DNA from: Sipunculus nudus
Taxonomy: Eukaryota; Annelida; Sipuncula; Golfingiida; Sipunculidae
Length of the DNA stretch: 64,000 nucleotides
Assembly (NCBI GenBank): GCA_026874595.1
Contig: CM049318.1
Coordinates: forward strand, 15,578,241 to 15,642,240
Reading direction: 5' to 3'
Under the pieces are notes generated by a model, which searched no databases, was not told the DNA's origin, and was given only the letters and a program-made list of their open reading frames with translations. The translations under genes and the position numbers were made by a program. Shown here in pieces: positions 60,390 through 64,000 of this stretch (position 1 is the first letter of the stretch; each line of letters opens with the position of its first letter).

Positions 60390-63300
60390 TTCTGCATGGG
60401 TTGTCATGATCATCTCTATATGCTTGCAGGTAATTAATAAGTGATCATGATCATCTCTGATTATGCTTACGGATGAGTGATCTCTCTGATTATGCTTACA
60501 GGTGATCGAGTGATCATCTCTGATTATGCTTACAGGTGAGTGATCATCTCTGATTATGCTTACAGGTGAGTGATCATCTCTGATTATGCTTACAGGTGAG
60601 TGATCATCTCTGATTATGCTTACAGGTGAGTGATCATCTCTGATTATGCTTACAGGTGAGTGATCATCTCTGATTATGCTTACAGGTGAGTGAACATCTC
60701 TCATTATGCTAACAGGTGAGTGGTCATCTCTGATTATGCTTACAGGTGAGTGATCATCTCTGATTATGCTTACAGGTGAGTGATCATCTCTGCATGATTA
60801 TACTTACAGGTGAGTGATCATCTCTGATTATGCTTACAGGTGAGTGATCATCTCTGATTATGCTTACAGGTGATCGAGTGATCATCTCTGATTATGCTTA
60901 CAGGTGAGTGATCATCTCTGATTATGCTTACAGGTGAGTGGTCATCTCTGAGTATGCTTACGGATGAGTGATCATCTCTGATTAATGCTTACAGGGGAGT
61001 GGTCAATTCTGATTATGCTTACAGGTGAGTGATCATCTCAGATTAATGCTAACAGATGAGTGGTCATCTCAGATTATGCTTACAGGTGAGTGATCATCTC
61101 TGATTATGCTTACAGGTGAGTGATCATCTCTGATTATGCTTACAGGTGAGTGGTCATCTCTTAGTAGCTTACGGATGAGTGATCATCTCTGATTAATGCT
61201 TAAAGGGGAGTGGTCAATTCTGATTATGCTTACAGGTGAGTGGTCATCTCAGATTAATGCTTACAGATGAGTGGTCATCTCAGATTATGCTTACAGGTGA
61301 GTGATCATCTCTGATTATACTTACAGGTGAGTGATCATCTCTGATTATGCTTACAGGTGAGTGATCATCTCTGATTATGCTTACAGGTGATCGAGTGATC
61401 ATCTCTGATTATGCTTACAGGTGAGTGATCATCTCTGATTATGCTTACAGGTGAGTGATTATCTCTGATTATACTTACAGGTGAGTGATCATCTCTGATA
61501 ATGCTTACAGGTGAGTGATCATCTCTGATTATGCTAACAGGTGAGTAATCATCTCTGATTATGCTTACGGGTGAGTGATTCTCTCTGATTATGCTTACAG
61601 GTGAGTGATCATCTCTGATTATACTTACAGGTGAGTGATCATCTATGATTATGCTTACAGGTGAGTGATTATCTCTGATTATGCTTACAGGTGAGTGATC
61701 ATCTCTGATTATGCTTACAGGTGAGTGATCATCTCTGATTATGCTAACAGATGAGTGATCATCTCTGATTATGCTTACAGGTGAGTGATCATCTCTGATT
61801 ATGCTTACAGGTGAGTGATTATCTCTGGTTATGCTTACAGGTGAGTGATCATCTCTGAGTATGCTTACAGGTGAGTGATCATCTCTGAATATGCTTACAG
61901 GTGAGTGATCATCTCTGATTATGCTTACAGGTGAGTGATCATCTCTGATTATGCTTACAGGTGAGTGATCATCTCTGATTATGCTTTCAGGTGCGTGGTC
62001 ATTTCTGATTATGCTTTCAGGTGACTGGTCATTTCTAATTATGCTTACAGGTGAGTGGTCATTTCTGATTATGCTTACAGATGAGTGATCATCTCTGATT
62101 ATACTTACAGGTGAGTGATCATCTCTGATTATGCTTAAAGGTGAGTGATCATCTCTGATTATGCTTACAGGTGATCGAGTGATCATCTCTGATTATGCTT
62201 ACAGGTGAGTGATCATCTCTGATTATGCTTACAGGTGAGTGGTCACCTCTGAGTATGCTTACGGATGAGTGATCATCTCTGATTATGCTTACAGGTGAGT
62301 GATCATCTCTGATTATGCTTTCAGGTGAGTGGTCATTTCTGATTATGCTTTCAGGTGACTGGTCATTTCTAATTATGCTTACAGGTGAGTGGTCATTTCT
62401 GATTATGCTTACAGATGAGTGATAATCTCTGATTATACTTACAGGTGAGTGATCATCTCTGATTATGCTTAAAGGTGAGTGATCATCTCTGATTATGCTT
62501 ACAGGTGATCGAGTGATCATCTCTGATTATGCTTACAGGTGAGTGATCATCTCTGTTTATGCTTACAGGTGAGTGGTCATCTCTGAGTATGCTTACGGAT
62601 GAGTGATCATCTCTGATTAATGCTTACAGGGGAGTGGTCAATTCTGATTATGCTTACAGGTGAGTGATCATCTCAGATTAATGCTTACAGATGAGTGGTC
62701 ATCTCAGATTATGCTTACAGGTGAGTGATCATCTCTGATTATACTTACAGGTGAGTGATCATCTCTGATTATGCTTAAAGGTGAGTGATCATCTCTGATT
62801 ATGCTTACAGGTGATCGAGTGATCATCTCTGATTATGCTTACAGGTGAGTGATCATCTCTGATTATGCTTACAGGTGAGTGATCATCTCTGATTATGCTT
62901 ACAGGTGAGTGATCATCTCTGATTATGCTTACAGGTGAGTGGTCATCTCTGATTATGCTAACAGGTGAGTGATCATCTCTGATTATACTTACAGGTGAGT
63001 GATCATCTCTGATTATGCTTAAAGGTGAGTGATCATCTCTGATTATGCTTACAGGTGATCGAGTGATCATCTCTGATTATGCTTACAGGTGAGTGATCAT
63101 CTCTGATTATGCTTACAGGTGAGTGATCATCTCTGATTATGCTTACAGGTGAGTGATCATCTCTGATTATGCTTACAGGTGAGTGGTCATCTCTGATTAT
63201 GCTAACAGGTGAGTGGTCATCTCTGATTATGCTTACAGGTGAGTGATCATCTCTGATTATGCTTACAGGTGAGTGATCATCTCTGATTATACTTACAGGT

Positions 63301-64000
63301 GAGTGATCATCTCTGATTATGCTTACAGGTGAGTGATTATCTCTGATTATGCTAACAGGTGAGTGATCATCTCTGATTATGCTTACAGGTAAGTGATCAT
63401 CTCTGATTATGCTTACAGGTGAGTGATCATCTCTGATTATGCTTACAGGTGAGTGATCATCTCTGATTATGCTTACAGGTGAGTGATCATCTCTGATTAT
63501 GCTTACAGGTGAGTGATCATCTCTGAATATGCTTACAGGTGAGTGATTATCTCTGATTATGCTTACAGGTGAGTGATCATCTCTGATTATGCTTACAGGT
63601 GAGTGATCATCTCTGATTATGCTTACAGTTGAGTGATCATCTCTGATGATGCTTTCAGGTGAGTGGTCATTTCTGATTATGCTTTCAGGTGACTGGTCAT
63701 TTCTAATTATGCTTACAGGTGAGTGGTCATTTCTGATTATGCTTACAGGTGAGTGGTCATCTCTGAGTATGCTTACAGGTGAGTAGTCATTTCTGAGTAT
63801 GCTTACAGGTGAGTGATCATATCTGAGTATGCTTACAGGTGAGTGGTCATTTCTGATTATGCTTTCAGGTGAGTGGTCATTTCTGATTATGCTTTCAGGT
63901 GAGTGGTCATTTCTGATTATGCTTACAGGTGAGTAGTCATTTCTGAGTATGCTTACAGGTGAGTGATCATCTCTGAGTATGCTTACAGGTGAGTGATCAT
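60390..64000 (+). repeat. 30-bp satellite, about 120 units
   Basis: The monomer consists of GTGAGTGATCATCTC followed by TGATTATGCTTACAG. Most units are identical or differ by one base (ttcag for tacag, ggtcatttc for gatcatctc, aacag). A GTGATCGAGTGATC variant with five extra bases recurs at about 60,502, 60,870, 61,389, 62,173, 62,510, 62,814 and 63,056 and marks higher-order blocks. The array runs off the right edge. Minus-strand frames of up to 273 residues translate the monomer as SIIRDDHSPV. Confidence 0.97.

Noticed and set aside
61365-62520. Minus-strand frames of 123-273 residues with SIIRDDHSPV repeats as a repeat protein
   Set aside because: They are direct translations of the 30-bp satellite. 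Frames end at each 5-base variant, and there is no start context, exon structure or non-repeat flank.
60390-64000. Regular 30-bp repeat as a CRISPR array
   Set aside because: There are no unique spacers: units are directly adjacent and nearly identical, and the genome is eukaryotic.

Overview
The window is nuclear DNA from a eukaryote: AT-rich, intron-bearing, and packed with decayed transposons and minisatellites. The repeats look like those of marine bivalve molluscs: elements that start with an AGCTCAGCTGACT...AGTCATCTGAGCT hairpin and end near a CCCATGGG palindrome plus CTTGTT, together with Penelope-like and L1/Tx1-like retroelements. That assignment rests on recalled repeat families and is an inference, not a database result. 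I saw no operons, tRNA or rRNA genes, or CRISPR arrays.

Gene content is small. One multi-exon plus-strand gene runs from about 10,439 to 33,748. Four exons (10,439-10,480; 19,530-19,580; 29,602-29,733; 32,808-33,748) join in frame, every junction in phase 1, into a 386-residue protein: a new N-terminal part, a Gln-rich coiled coil, a basic nuclear-localisation-like motif and a long Ser/Pro/Thr-rich tail. No family was recognised. Upstream, 5.4-9.8 kb holds four tandemly duplicated blocks, each with a broken exon-like module; the best preserved still reads as an RS (Arg-Ser) domain.

Intron 1 holds a nested structure. A 5'-truncated L1/Tx1-like LINE (about 10.9-18.5 kb) was split inside its endonuclease domain by a 4.2 kb insertion (11,220-15,434). 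The insertion has short terminal inverted repeats and foldback-like arrays of TATAAGG/CATATATG motifs at both ends. It carries what looks like a complete small spliced gene: a CRE site, a 5' exon, three phase-compatible coding exons encoding 56 residues, and a poly(A) signal. This is the best candidate for an undescribed element.

The rest is repeat. 1-5.3 kb: 93-bp tandem repeats, a hAT-like element and a small MITE. 19.6-32.3 kb: several elements of the hairpin family, one expanded into about eleven 330-bp units. 34.6-36.7 kb: a MITE and another hairpin-family element carrying perfect AGGTCAnnnTGACCT palindromes. 36.7-40.8 kb: largely featureless. 40.9-41.9 kb: 130-bp tandem repeats. 42.4-47.6 kb: a 91-bp satellite with a 1.62 kb higher-order repeat. 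49.6-56.9 kb: a 25-bp-based satellite with a 1421-bp higher-order repeat. 57.0-59.1 kb: a Penelope-like element made of two inverted partial copies. 60.4-64 kb: a 30-bp satellite in which each unit places a splice acceptor directly against a splice donor.
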